A stretch of DNA of 64,000 bases from Streptomyces cucumeris (GCF_024295805.1 NZ_JANCLX010000013.1:1-64000), one strand, 5' to 3'; numbered from the stretch's first letter, positions 19,266 to 28,605 are shown. Numbers and translations are program-made. The notes: generated by a model not told the origin, from the letters alone.

Positions 19266-20732
19266 TCAGCCACTGGTCATGCTCCGCGCCGCGCTGTAGA
19301 CGTCCAGCACCGCGAGGCACAGCGGCACCAGGGAGAGCAGGAAGGCGCTCTCGGCGAGGTCGGACAGACGTCCCCAGAAGGGGGAGACGCCCACCCGCGG
19401 AATGATCAGGGCGATGGCGACGAGCAGCGCGGCGCCCGCCGTCACAGCCGCGGCGAGCCAGATCGTCCGTACCTCGAGCGGGCCCTGGTCGTTCTCGGTG
19501 ATCAGCTTGAGGACCGCGTCGGCGGGCGGGTTCAGGGACATCCCGAGCACCAGCAGGCCGAGGGAGACCAGACCCGCGCCCAGGACCGAGACGACCTGGG
19601 CGGAGTAGCGGAAGAGCCGGGCGCGCAGCAGCATCGCCAGACCCCCGGCGAGCGCCAGCAGCTGGCCCCACATGCTGTCGGAGAAACCGAGGACCGCGGA
19701 GGAGCCCACGACGACGGCGGAGCAGCCGCCGACCAGTCCGAGCAGCATCTCGTGGCCCCGGCGCGCCTGGGCGGCAACCCGCTCGGCGTCCAGCGGCTCG
19801 GCGGTCTGCGGGGTGACGGGGTCCAGGCTCTCGTCGGCCGCCGAGTGGGGCGGGGCGTAACCGATGGGGAGACGGGCCACGCGTGCCGACAGACCGGGCA
19901 GGAAGGCGATGGCACCGATGGCCACCACGGAGCAGACCGCCGCGGTCTCGGTGGGGCCGGTCTCGGTGAGGATCGCGCAGAAGGTGGCCAGGGTGCCGAC
20001 GCTGGAGGCGAACACGGCCGCGACGAACGGGGCGTCACCCCGCGGCATGGCGGCGACCAGGGCGACCGAGGCGATGAGCACGGTGGCGCAGCCGAGCAGG
20101 AACTGGAGGCGGCCGACACCCTCCCCCTTGTCGAGGGCCAGCAGTCCGGAGCCCGCGATCATGAGGTGTGGCAGGGCGCCGAGGCCGAGCGCGACGGCGG
20201 AGGCGCGGTCGTCGTAGACACGCGCCCGTACGCCCGCCAGGGCGGTCAGCACCAGCCCCACCGAGCCCGCGATGATGCCGGGCAGCCCGTGCATGTCGTG
20301 CCGGAGCGGATCGGCGTACCAGAGCACGAAGCCCATGAGGATCAGCAGGAAGGAGCCGCCCGCCAGACCGGCGGCGCGCAGGAAGCCGTCCTGCCACAGG
20401 GTGCGGTCGCGGGTGACGGCCGAGGCGATGGCGTCGGAGACGTCGTCGTAGACGGCGGGCGGCAGCGACTCGGCGAACGGCCGCAGCGACAGCAGCTCGC
20501 CGTCCAGCACCTGTTGGGCGACGAGTGAGCGCGACCCCTCCAGCACCGTGCCGTTGCGCCGCACCAGGTGGTATCCGGTGGGGGCGCCCGCGGCCTGGGT
20601 CTGACCGGTCAGCCGGAGGATCTCGGGGTAGACGTCCGCGACGGGTACGTCCTCGGGGAGGGCGACGTCGATACGGCTGTCGGGCGCGACGACAGTGACT
20701 CTGCAGAAACCGGTCGTAGCGGACGTACTCAC
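19266..20732 (-). CDS. eccD: Type VII secretion integral membrane protein EccD
   Basis: A 488-aa core channel component. The N-terminal ubiquitin-like (YukD-type) domain spans about residues 1-85 (FCRVTVVAPDSRIDVALPED). About eleven hydrophobic segments follow. A long antisense-derived extension of the frame exists upstream, but the GTG at 20730-20732 gives MSTSATTGF with an AGGGGG ribosome binding site and the normal family length. It is divergent from eccC (174 nt between starts) and heads the operon that continues into four kinase-like genes. Confidence 0.9.
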   Translation of the reverse strand: MSTSATTGFCRVTVVAPDSRIDVALPEDVPVADVYPEILRLTGQTQAAGAPTGYHLVRRNGTVLEGSRSLVAQQVLDGELLSLRPFAESLPPAVYDDVSDAIASAVTRDRTLWQDGFLRAAGLAGGSFLLILMGFVLWYADPLRHDMHGLPGIIAGSVGLVLTALAGVRARVYDDRASAVALGLGALPHLMIAGSGLLALDKGEGVGRLQFLLGCATVLIASVALVAAMPRGDAPFVAAVFASSVGTLATFCAILTETGPTETAAVCSVVAIGAIAFLPGLSARVARLPIGYAPPHSAADESLDPVTPQTAEPLDAERVAAQARRGHEMLLGLVGGCSAVVVGSSAVLGFSDSMWGQLLALAGGLAMLLRARLFRYSAQVVSVLGAGLVSLGLLVLGMSLNPPADAVLKLITENDQGPLEVRTIWLAAAVTAGAALLVAIALIIPRVGVSPFWGRLSDLAESAFLLSLVPLCLAVLDVYSAARSMTSG

Positions 20733-20906
20733 TTTCGGGGCCCCCTCGTTCGGTCTTCTGCCTCGCTCGATGATGCGCGCGGCGGCCACCCTACCCGGGC
20801 CATCACGCTGATACGTCGATAGGATCGCTGACTCGCGGAGGGAGGCCGTCGCCACGGGGGTGCCGGACGAGAACTGTCCCTGCCGCCTGGAGGGATGAGG
20901 GATCCG

Positions 20907-23900
20907 GTGAGCCAGGTCGTCGTGAAGCGCCAGCCACGGGCTCTGCCGCCCGAGGTGCCGACCGAGGAACTCCGCCTCGAACCGCCGCCCGAGCTGCCCC
21001 GCGGGCAGCAAGAGGGCATGTTGATGCAGATCCTGCCCACCCTGGGCATGGCCTCGTCGATGGTGTACTTCTTCATGCCTGGCGCCGCGCCGATGATGAA
21101 GATCATGGGCGTGATGATGATGTTCTCCACGCTCGGTATGACCATCGCGATGGTCATCAGGTACCGGCGGGGAACACAGGGGCAGATGGCGGACATGCGC
21201 CGCGACTACCTCAAGTACCTGGCGCAGACGCGCCGGACGGTGCGGAAGACCGCCCGCCTGCAGCGCAGCGCGCAGTACTACCTGCACCCCACCCCCGACC
21301 AGCTGTGGTCGGTGGTGGCCGAGGGCAGCCGGGTGTGGGAACGGCGGCTGAGCGACGACGACTTCGGCCAGGTGCGGATCGGGCTGGGCGCGCAGCAGCT
21401 CTCCACACCTCTGATCGCCCCCGACACGGCGACCATCGAGGACCTCGAACCGCTGACGGCGGGCGCGATGCAGCAGTTCCTGGCGGCCCAGGGCTCGCTG
21501 GACGGTATGCCGATGGCGGTGTCGCTGCGGGCCTTCTACCACCTCACCGTCTCCGGGGTGCCGGAGAGCGTGCACGGGTCGGCGCGGGCGCTGGTCGCCC
21601 AGCTGGCCACGCTGCACTCGCCGGAGGACCTGGTCATCGCGGTGGTCGCGGCGCCCGCCTCGGCGGAGCAGTGGGAGTGGACCAAGTGGCTCCCCCATCT
21701 GCAGATCGCGGGCGCGGTCGACGGGGCGGGCTCCCGGCGGCTGTTCGGCGATTCGCTGGCCGAGCTGGAGGAGCTGCTGAAGCCGCGGCTGGAGGGCCGC
21801 ACCCGGTTCAGCCGGGACGCCCAGCCCGCCCTGGACCACCCGCATGTGGTCGTCGTGCTCGACGGCGGCATCGTGCCCCCGGACTCGGCGTTCGCGGCGG
21901 CCGAGGGCCTTCAGGGCGTGACCGTCATCGAGGTGGTGCCGGGCGAGCTGGAGGAGCCGCGCGGCGGTCTGTCGATCCAGGTCCGGCCGGGCAAGCTGCA
22001 GCTGCTCTCGCAGGTCGCGGAGTACGACGGCGTACCGGACACCCTGTCCAGGGAGGCCGCCGAGGCGCTGGGGCGGCAGCTCGCCCCGCTGCGCATGGGC
22101 GTCGGCGACGATGACGAACCGCTGCTGGCCAATCTCGACTTCACCGATCTGCTGGGCCTCGGCGACGCCGGTTCGGTCGATGTCTCCCGCACCTGGCGGC
22201 CGCGTTCGCTGGCCGAGCGGCTGCGGGTGCCGATCGGTATTGCCGAGGACGGTTCGCCGGTCATGCTGGACCTGAAGGAAGCCGCCCAGGAGGGCATGGG
22301 TCCGCACGGTCTGTGCGTGGGCGCGACGGGTTCCGGCAAGTCCGAGCTGATGCGGACCCTGGTGCTGGGCCTTGCGGTCACCCACTCCTCGGAGACCCTG
22401 AACTTCGTGCTGGCGGACTTCAAGGGCGGCGCCACCTTCGCGGGGATGTCCGACCTTCCCCATGTCGCCGCGGTCATCACCAACCTCGCCGACGACCTGA
22501 CGCTGGTCGACCGTATGCGCGACTCGATCACCGGTGAGCTCCAGCGCCGTCAGGAGCTGCTGCGGGCGGCGGGCAACTACGCCAATGTGCACGACTACGA
22601 GAAGGCGCGCGCGGCCGGTGCCCCGCTGGAGCCGGTGGCCTCGCTGGTCCTGGTCATCGACGAGTTCAGCGAGCTGCTGACGGCCAAGCCCGACTTCATC
22701 GACATGTTCATCCAGATCGGCCGGATCGGCCGTTCGCTGGGTGTGCACCTGCTGCTGGCCTCGCAGCGTCTGGAGGAGGGACGGCTGCGCGGTCTGGAGA
22801 CCTATCTGTCGTACCGGATCGGTCTGCGGACGTTCTCCGCGGCGGAGTCCCGCACCGTCCTGGGCGTCCCGGACGCCTACCACCTGCCGTCCATCCCCGG
22901 TTCGGGCTATCTGAAGTTCGGCACCGACGAGATGACGCGCTTCAAGGCGGCGTACGTCTCCGGGGTCTACCGCACCGGTGCCCCGCAGATCGACGGCAGC
23001 GCGCAGCTCCCGATCGAGCGCAAGCCGGTGCTGTTCACCGCGGTCCCGGTGCCGGTGAGCTACGCCGCCCCGGACCCGGCGGCCCTGCTGGCCGCGGCCT
23101 CGGCGCGGTCGGAGGAGGACGACGCGCTGGCCGAGACGGTCCTGGACGTGATCGTGGGCCGGCTGGAGGGCCAGGGGCAGCCCGCCCACCAGGTCTGGCT
23201 GCCGCCGCTGGACAAGGCCCCGTCGCTGGACGAGCTGCTGCCGTCGCTGCAGCCCTCGGCGGAGCGCGGGCTGCAGTCGGCGGACTTCGCCCGGCCCGGC
23301 GGTCTGGTCGTTCCGCTCGGCCTCATCGACAAGCCCTTCGAGCAGCGGCGCGACATCCTCTACCGCGACTTCTCCGGCGCCGCGGGCCATATGCTGGTGG
23401 TCGGCGGTCCGCAGTCCGGCAAGTCCACCCTGATGCGCACGCTGATCGCGTCGTTCGCACTCACCCACACCCCGGCCGAGGTCCAGTTCTATGGGCTCGA
23501 CTTCGGTGGTGGCGGTATGAGCACCGTCGCCGATCTGCCGCATGTGGGCGGGGTGGCCTCGCGGCTGGACCCGGAGAAGGTGCGGCGGACGATCGCGGAG
23601 GTGGCCGGGATCCTGGCCCGCCGCGAGGAGTACTTCCGCGCCCAGAACATCGACTCCATCGCCACCTACCGCCGCCAGCGGGCCAAGGGGCTGCACGCGG
23701 ACCAGGGCTGGGGCGATGTCTTCCTGATCGTCGACGGCTGGGCCAACTTCCGGTCCGAGTACGACATCCTGGACGGCGTGGTCACCGACATCGCCGGGCG
23801 CGGTCTCGGCTACGGCGTCCACGTCATCATCACCGCCTCCCGCAACATGGAGGTCCGCGCGTCTCTGAAGGACCAGCTCCTCAACCGGCTGGAGCTGCGC

Positions 23901-24869
23901 CTCGGTGACACGATGGACTCCGAGTTCGACCGCAAGGTCGCGGCCAACGTGCCCGTGGGCGTCCCCGGCCGCGGTCAGCTCCCGGAGAAGCTCCACTTCA
24001 TGGGCGCACAGCCGCGGATCGACGGCGGCAGCGACCCCGAGACCATGACGGACGCGACGGCCGATCTGGTGCGCGCGTCGGGCGCCGCCTGGACCGGCCC
24101 GCAGGCCCCCCGGGTCCGGCTGCTGCCGCGCCGGCTGCGGGCGGATGAACTCCCCAAGGGGTTCGAGCAGCCGCAGCACGGCATCGCGATCGGTATCGAC
24201 GAGACCAACCTGGAGCCGGTCTTCGTCGACTTCGAGACCGACCCGTTCTTCCTGGTCTTCGGTGAGAGCGAATCGGGCAAGACCGCGCTGCTGCGTCTGA
24301 TGGCGAAGCAGATCACCGAGCGGTACAGCCCGGACGAGGCCAAGATCGTGGTCGGCGACTACCGCCGCTCACTGCTCGGCGCCATCCCGGATTCGCATCT
24401 GCTGGAGTACGCGCCGATCGCCTCGGCGCTGGAGCTCCACGCCAACGCGCTGAACGGGCTGATGGAGCGGCGTGCCCCGAAGCCGGACATCACCCCGCAG
24501 CAACTGCGCGACCGCAGCTGGTGGAGCGGACCCCAGTTCTTCGTGATCATCGACGACTACGAACTGGTCTCCACCAGCAGCGGCAATCCGCTCGCCGTAC
24601 TCACGGAGAATCTCCCCTTCGCGCGGGACGTGGGGATGCGCTTTATCATCGCCCGCAGTTCCGCGGGTTCCTCACGCTCGATGTTCGAGTCCTTCATGCA
24701 GCGGGTGAAGGAACTCGGGGCCCAGGGCATGGTGTTGTCCGGCGATCCGAGCGAAGGCGACATTCTGGGCGGAGTCCGGCCCCGGCCGATGCCTCCGGGC
24801 CGCGGTTTCTTCGTCTCCCGTAAGCGCGGAATCCCGCTGACCCAATTGGGATGGTTGCCCGACCAGTAA
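20907..24869 (+). CDS. eccC: Type VII secretion ATPase EccC
   Basis: A 1320-aa FtsK/SpoIIIE-type motor that recognises substrates and powers export. Two N-terminal transmembrane segments (about 40-60 and 64-85) are followed by three ATPase modules with Walker A GATGSGKSE (about 472-480), GGPQSGKST (833-841) and GESESGKTA (1119-1127). The first module has a full Walker B (LVLVIDEF). The second and third read IVDGW and IIDDY, as in EccC proteins where later modules act in substrate binding. I chose GTG 20907 over ATG 20895 because GAGGGA is spaced correctly only for the GTG. A TAGGAT at 20820-20825 may be the -10 box. Confidence 0.93.
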   Translation: MSQVVVKRQPRALPPEVPTEELRLEPPPELPRGQQEGMLMQILPTLGMASSMVYFFMPGAAPMMKIMGVMMMFSTLGMTIAMVIRYRRGTQGQMADMRRDYLKYLAQTRRTVRKTARLQRSAQYYLHPTPDQLWSVVAEGSRVWERRLSDDDFGQVRIGLGAQQLSTPLIAPDTATIEDLEPLTAGAMQQFLAAQGSLDGMPMAVSLRAFYHLTVSGVPESVHGSARALVAQLATLHSPEDLVIAVVAAPASAEQWEWTKWLPHLQIAGAVDGAGSRRLFGDSLAELEELLKPRLEGRTRFSRDAQPALDHPHVVVVLDGGIVPPDSAFAAAEGLQGVTVIEVVPGELEEPRGGLSIQVRPGKLQLLSQVAEYDGVPDTLSREAAEALGRQLAPLRMGVGDDDEPLLANLDFTDLLGLGDAGSVDVSRTWRPRSLAERLRVPIGIAEDGSPVMLDLKEAAQEGMGPHGLCVGATGSGKSELMRTLVLGLAVTHSSETLNFVLADFKGGATFAGMSDLPHVAAVITNLADDLTLVDRMRDSITGELQRRQELLRAAGNYANVHDYEKARAAGAPLEPVASLVLVIDEFSELLTAKPDFIDMFIQIGRIGRSLGVHLLLASQRLEEGRLRGLETYLSYRIGLRTFSAAESRTVLGVPDAYHLPSIPGSGYLKFGTDEMTRFKAAYVSGVYRTGAPQIDGSAQLPIERKPVLFTAVPVPVSYAAPDPAALLAAASARSEEDDALAETVLDVIVGRLEGQGQPAHQVWLPPLDKAPSLDELLPSLQPSAERGLQSADFARPGGLVVPLGLIDKPFEQRRDILYRDFSGAAGHMLVVGGPQSGKSTLMRTLIASFALTHTPAEVQFYGLDFGGGGMSTVADLPHVGGVASRLDPEKVRRTIAEVAGILARREEYFRAQNIDSIATYRRQRAKGLHADQGWGDVFLIVDGWANFRSEYDILDGVVTDIAGRGLGYGVHVIITASRNMEVRASLKDQLLNRLELRLGDTMDSEFDRKVAANVPVGVPGRGQLPEKLHFMGAQPRIDGGSDPETMTDATADLVRASGAAWTGPQAPRVRLLPRRLRADELPKGFEQPQHGIAIGIDETNLEPVFVDFETDPFFLVFGESESGKTALLRLMAKQITERYSPDEAKIVVGDYRRSLLGAIPDSHLLEYAPIASALELHANALNGLMERRAPKPDITPQQLRDRSWWSGPQFFVIIDDYELVSTSSGNPLAVLTENLPFARDVGMRFIIARSSAGSSRSMFESFMQRVKELGAQGMVLSGDPSEGDILGGVRPRPMPPGRGFFVSRKRGIPLTQLGWLPDQ

Positions 24870-24923
24870 CAATCCCCCGTAACAGTCATGTAAGAGCGAT
24901 ATCAAACAGGGTTCACCGGACCG

Positions 24924-24961
24924 CACATCCTTGTTACTCTCGGCGCCACATCAAGGATGTG
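24924..24961. promoter_or_regulatory. 10-bp dyad upstream of the 160-aa/713-aa pair
   Basis: CACATCCTTG (24924-24933) is repeated exactly as its complement CAAGGATGTG (24952-24961), 18 nt apart. It lies in the 200-nt gap between eccC and the next plus-strand gene. The spacing suits a dimeric operator or an mRNA hairpin in the leader. The rest of the gap shows no gene. Confidence 0.45.
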
Positions 24962-25069
24962 TCGGTTCGTCAGCATGTCCCTTCCCCCGGCGACGGGCCG
25001 GCGGCCATGAAGACGGCCGTCCTCCATCATCGTGCAGCTCAGCACCTTGAGGCCCATCACGGGGGAAAC

Positions 25070-25552
25070 ATGACCTTCGACAAAGAGTGGGGCGAACTCC
25101 GCGCCAGCGCGGCCGCAGAACAGCGGACCGTCCATACGCGGCTCAATCAGACCGATCCTCCCGGCCCGCTGATTCCCGGGCTTCCCGACTTCTCCACCTC
25201 GTCCTCCAAGAAGAAGGCGGCGGTGAAGGCGCTGGAGGACCACGTCCAGCCCGAGACGAAGACCGCCGGCGAATGCCCCGACACGGCCTCGGAGACGGCG
25301 CAGAAGGAATTCAAGGACTGGGCCACGGGATCCGGTATCACCGACGCGCTGAAGGGGTGGCACGCATCGGTCAAGGCGCTCCAGGACCGGCTCGCGGCCG
25401 AGAAGGTGGCACTCAGCACGGCCCGTAAGTCCTTTCTCCTCCAGGACCAGGCCAACGGCGGTCTGTTCCTTCCCCTCCTCCCTGACCAGGACGGAAAGTA
25501 CCCGCCGAACACGCCCTATTCGTCCGGCATCTCGCAGTACGGGGTGAAGTAA
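25070..25552 (+). CDS. Helical partner protein of the putative type VII substrate
   Basis: A 160-aa mostly helical, soluble protein without signal peptide or membrane segment (MTFDKEWGELRASAAAEQ at the N-terminus, a Lys/Ala/Glu-rich middle, a hydrophilic C-terminus ending SGISQYGVK). I recognise no named domain. Its stop is immediately followed by the GTG of the 713-aa gene, so the two are translationally coupled. Such small helical partners often accompany large WXG/LXG-type secreted proteins as chaperones or co-substrates, which is my inference here. The ATG at 25070 fits the GGGGGA ribosome binding site; an upstream ATG at about 25007 is less likely. Confidence 0.75.
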   Translation: MTFDKEWGELRASAAAEQRTVHTRLNQTDPPGPLIPGLPDFSTSSSKKKAAVKALEDHVQPETKTAGECPDTASETAQKEFKDWATGSGITDALKGWHASVKALQDRLAAEKVALSTARKSFLLQDQANGGLFLPLLPDQDGKYPPNTPYSSGISQYGVK

Positions 25553-27694
25553 GTGCTCACATATCACGACGTCATGAACACGGACTTCACCCTCCTGGAG
25601 AAGGCCGCCAAACAATGGGACGAGGCGGCCAAGAAGTTCGAGACAGCCCAGGGGTCCTACAACTCCGGAGTACGGCCCGTCGGCCTCGGCGGAACCTGGA
25701 ACGGTGCCGCCGCCTCGGTCGCCCTGCCCACGATGGCCGTGACCTACGACCAGTTCCTCGCCGCGCCGAAGGAGGCGCGGGCGATCGCCTCCCTGCTGCG
25801 TGACGCACATGACCAGTTCGTCCGGCTGCACTCCGAGCTGACGTCGGTGGTCGCGGAGGCCAAGAAGGCCGGAATGGCCGTCAGTGGCGACGGTCTGGCG
25901 CGCTACGACTTCAGCGACTGCACGGAGCAGGAGAAGTTCTCCATCCAGCACGACCCGGACCTGAAGGACACCGTGGCGGCCTGGAACCAGCGCATCTCCC
26001 AGGCCGTGAAGGCGGTCGACGACGCCGACCAGGGAGCCAAGCTGGCGCTCAAGGCGGCCGTCGAGCACCCCGACAAGCCCGGCGCGGCGAACGGCTTCAA
26101 CGCCGGCGCCCAGGGCGACATCGAGAAGGCCGAGGCCAAGGAAGCCACCGACCTGTCCAAGAAGCTGGCCAAGGACGGCAAGCTCAGCGCCCAGGACATG
26201 GAGGAGATGCACCGGCTCTTCCGTGACAACCAGGACCAGAAGGCGTTCAGCCAGACCTACCTCGCGGGACTGGGCCCCGAGGAGACCGCCAAGATCAACT
26301 ACAAGCTCAGCGGTCTCGCCCATGGTGATGCCAAGCAGGACATCCTCGCCGTCCAGCAGGGCATGGCCATGAGCATCGCCAGCGCCACCAAGAACCCCCA
26401 GGACTCCTTCTACGCCTCCTGGCGCAAGGGCCTGAAGGAGATGGGCGACAACCGCGTCAACGACAGCAAGACCAACCCCCTCTACGGCTACCAGTCGTTC
26501 GTGGACCTGATGACCCACGGCAAGGGGTACGGCAAGCAGTTCTATAAGGACCTCGGCGACGACATCATCGCCACCGAGAAGGATCACCCCGACATCTGGA
26601 CCAAGTGGGGTGCGGGGCACAAGGACATCGCCACCGATCCGCTCGACAACATGCTCGACATCATGAGCAAGCAGCCCGACGCGGCCACCGACTTCTTCCA
26701 GCGGGACGCGGACGGCAAGAACGAGCGCATGCAGTACCTGCTCAAGGACCGCGACTGGCCCAAGTCGGCCACCGCGACCGCCTACGGCCTCCACACCATG
26801 GACCTCTTCGAGAACCGGATAGGTCTGGGCAACGCCCTCGAAGCAGCCGCCACCGGCGATCTCCCGGGCTCCAAACACGCTCTCGGCGGCCACACCGAGG
26901 CCGAGGCCCGGGTCATGCAGGACACCATCACCATCCTCAACCAGGGCGACAAGGGCGACTCGCCCCCGGCCAACCTCCGGGGCAGCCTGGGCCGGATGCT
27001 CCAGGACTACACACCGGACACCCACGAGATCCTGGGCGGCACCAACCCCGAGTACACCCAACTCCACAAGGGCGATATCTGGAAGGACGACAAGGGCGTC
27101 CACATGGACGTCTCCCAGGAGCACCTGATCCGGCTGATGCGGGGCGTCGCCGACGATCCCGCCGCCTACTCGGCGATGTACCAGGCCGAACGTCAGTACG
27201 CGGCGGACTCGCTGGTCAGGACGCCCTTCGCCAACGAGGACGCCCGCAACCACGCGGTGAAGGACACCGCCACGATCTACGGCTCGTACGACGCGATCAG
27301 CTCCGACGTCATCTTCGACAAGCGGGACAAGGGCGTCCAGTGGGCGCGTGACGTCAACCACCACGTCAACTCGTCGATCGGCGCGGTCCTCAACTTCGTG
27401 CCCGAGAAGTCGATCCCGGCTGTCGACGCCGGTCTGCGCCTCGTCGACTTCGCGATGTACGACTGGACCAAGGAACAGATCGCCGAGGCGAACGCGGCCG
27501 CGAACCATGACAACCGGCAGAACTTCACGGTCGGGCGGGGCCAGGTGGACAACCTCGTCTGGCAGTGGGGCGGCCAGCACGGCCACGGCCCGGACGCCGG
27601 CGACTACATGATGCGCGAGCTCATCAACGACAGCCACGGGGCGCACCAGGACGGCCGTAACCAGGCGTACGTGTACCTCGACCGGGACAAGTAG
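25553..27694 (+). CDS. Putative large type VII secretion substrate
   Basis: A 713-aa hydrophilic protein without signal peptide. The first about 150 residues are predicted helices with a Trp-x-Gly turn (GTWNGAAASV, about residues 47-56), the hallmark of WXG/LXG-type secreted proteins. The rest is rich in charged and aromatic residues and has no repeats. It includes YGSYDAISSDVIFD and a C-terminal QWGGQHGHGPDAGDYMM stretch. I recognise no catalytic family. The GTG at 25553 directly follows the partner gene's TAA. The gene ends at a 19-bp terminator. Its place next to eccC supports a secreted role; whether it is a toxin, an enzyme or a structural protein is not visible. Confidence 0.8.
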   Translation: MLTYHDVMNTDFTLLEKAAKQWDEAAKKFETAQGSYNSGVRPVGLGGTWNGAAASVALPTMAVTYDQFLAAPKEARAIASLLRDAHDQFVRLHSELTSVVAEAKKAGMAVSGDGLARYDFSDCTEQEKFSIQHDPDLKDTVAAWNQRISQAVKAVDDADQGAKLALKAAVEHPDKPGAANGFNAGAQGDIEKAEAKEATDLSKKLAKDGKLSAQDMEEMHRLFRDNQDQKAFSQTYLAGLGPEETAKINYKLSGLAHGDAKQDILAVQQGMAMSIASATKNPQDSFYASWRKGLKEMGDNRVNDSKTNPLYGYQSFVDLMTHGKGYGKQFYKDLGDDIIATEKDHPDIWTKWGAGHKDIATDPLDNMLDIMSKQPDAATDFFQRDADGKNERMQYLLKDRDWPKSATATAYGLHTMDLFENRIGLGNALEAAATGDLPGSKHALGGHTEAEARVMQDTITILNQGDKGDSPPANLRGSLGRMLQDYTPDTHEILGGTNPEYTQLHKGDIWKDDKGVHMDVSQEHLIRLMRGVADDPAAYSAMYQAERQYAADSLVRTPFANEDARNHAVKDTATIYGSYDAISSDVIFDKRDKGVQWARDVNHHVNSSIGAVLNFVPEKSIPAVDAGLRLVDFAMYDWTKEQIAEANAAANHDNRQNFTVGRGQVDNLVWQWGGQHGHGPDAGDYMMRELINDSHGAHQDGRNQAYVYLDRDK

Positions 27695-27706
27695 CCGTCA
27701 GCCAAG

Positions 27707-27750
27707 ACGAATGGGGTGGACGACCGTTACGGGTCGTCCACCCCATTCGT
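27707..27750. terminator. Bidirectional 19-bp terminator
   Basis: A perfect 19-bp stem (27707-27725 with 27732-27750, key sequence GGGGTGGACGACC) has a 6-nt loop. It lies between the convergent 713-aa gene and the WXG100 pair and can serve both. Confidence 0.8.
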
Positions 27751-27764
27751 GGGTGGTGCCACTG

Positions 27765-28076
27765 TCAGAACGAGATGTCTTTGAAGAGATTCGCGTTCTT
27801 CTTGTCCGTGGAGTGGTAGTCCATCTTGCCCCTGCGGACCTTGGTCGCGACCTCCTTCAAGGTGGTCTCGATGTGGTTGGCCCGCACGTTGAACTGCTTC
27901 TCGGCGGCCAGCATCATCTCGTGCGCCTCGCCCTCCCAGCCGGCGGTCACCTTCTTGACCGCGGCGAGGATGTCGTCGATCTGCTTGCGCACCGCTGCCG
28001 CACCGCGCTCGATGTCACCGGCGGTGTCATCGAGCGAGTTGTACGTGACCTTGATGTCCATAGGGTCGCCGGACAT
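27765..28076 (-). CDS. WXG100 family protein with YxxxD tail (EsxB-like features)
   Basis: A 103-aa helix-turn-helix WXG100 protein. W47-E-G49 forms the turn (AGWEGEAH). The C-terminal tail has Y87-H-S-T-D91, the YxxxD/E signal that EccC recognises in the secreted WXG100 partner. It is second in the pair, 89 nt downstream of the other WXG100 gene, and a heterodimer is expected. The start ATG at 28074-28076 gives MSGDPMDIKVTYNS; a start at the internal Met6 is possible. I leave out the EsxA/EsxB symbol because streptomycete naming differs from the mycobacterial one. Confidence 0.92.
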   Translation of the reverse strand: MSGDPMDIKVTYNSLDDTAGDIERGAAAVRKQIDDILAAVKKVTAGWEGEAHEMMLAAEKQFNVRANHIETTLKEVATKVRRGKMDYHSTDKKNANLFKDISF

Positions 28077-28165
28077 TCATGCCCCCATTCCTGATGAAGT
28101 CTTGATCGTGCCCAAAGTCTTTGTGTCCGTGCCCGTACCGGGCGCCCGTGTCGCGCCCGGCCGGA

Positions 28166-28540
28166 TCAGAACCCGTCGACCTTGCTGTGAGAGAGCCCGT
28201 CCGCGCCGTGACCAAGGTTGCCGCCCGCCTTGGCGCCGTTCACGTCGATCTTGTTCAGCTCGGCGGCGATCTCACCGTCATTCGCACCGCTGGACCGGTG
28301 GGTGAGCTCCACCGCCTCGTGGATCCTGACGATCAACTGGCGCAGCGCCTCGTGGTCCTCGTTCAACGAGGTCTGCACCTGCTTGAACTTCGCGGCACCC
28401 GTACCGGTCCACGCCGACTCGACTGTGGCGACGGCGTTGATCAGGGTGCGCAGGTTCGTGGAGAGCCCCTGGCTGACGAGACCGAGGTCGGACTCGAACG
28501 TCTTGAATGCTGCGTCACTAATCCGCTGAGAGCCGGACAT
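28166..28540 (-). CDS. WXG100 family protein (partner)
   Basis: A 124-aa WXG100 protein with the turn at W44-T-G46 (ESAWTGTGAAKF) and two long amphipathic helices. No YxxxD/E is visible near the C-terminus, which instead ends in a Gly/His/Asp-rich tail (GGNLGHGADGLSHSKVDGF). So it is probably the partner carried by the YxxxD-bearing protein. The ribosome binding site is AAGGTGG. A good promoter (28606-28634) lies upstream, so the pair forms its own unit between the 713-aa gene and the mycosin gene. Confidence 0.92.
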   Translation of the reverse strand: MSGSQRISDAAFKTFESDLGLVSQGLSTNLRTLINAVATVESAWTGTGAAKFKQVQTSLNEDHEALRQLIVRIHEAVELTHRSSGANDGEIAAELNKIDVNGAKAGGNLGHGADGLSHSKVDGF

Positions 28541-28605
28541 GTTCCACCTTCCCCCATGAAGTGTTGGTGAGTCGGGATGGGTTTCCGATTCAACTCACCG
28601 TTCAA

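Noticed and set aside
20895..20906. ATG at 20895 as the eccC start
   Set aside because: The GGAGG is directly adjacent to this ATG, too close for initiation; GTG at 20907 is correctly spaced from GAGGGA.
19266..24179. A single 1637-codon open frame on the minus strand covering eccD and the antisense of eccC
   Set aside because: Only the eccD part has protein character; the rest is an Arg/Gly/His-rich GC-shadow of eccC. The GTG at 20732 is the proper eccD start.
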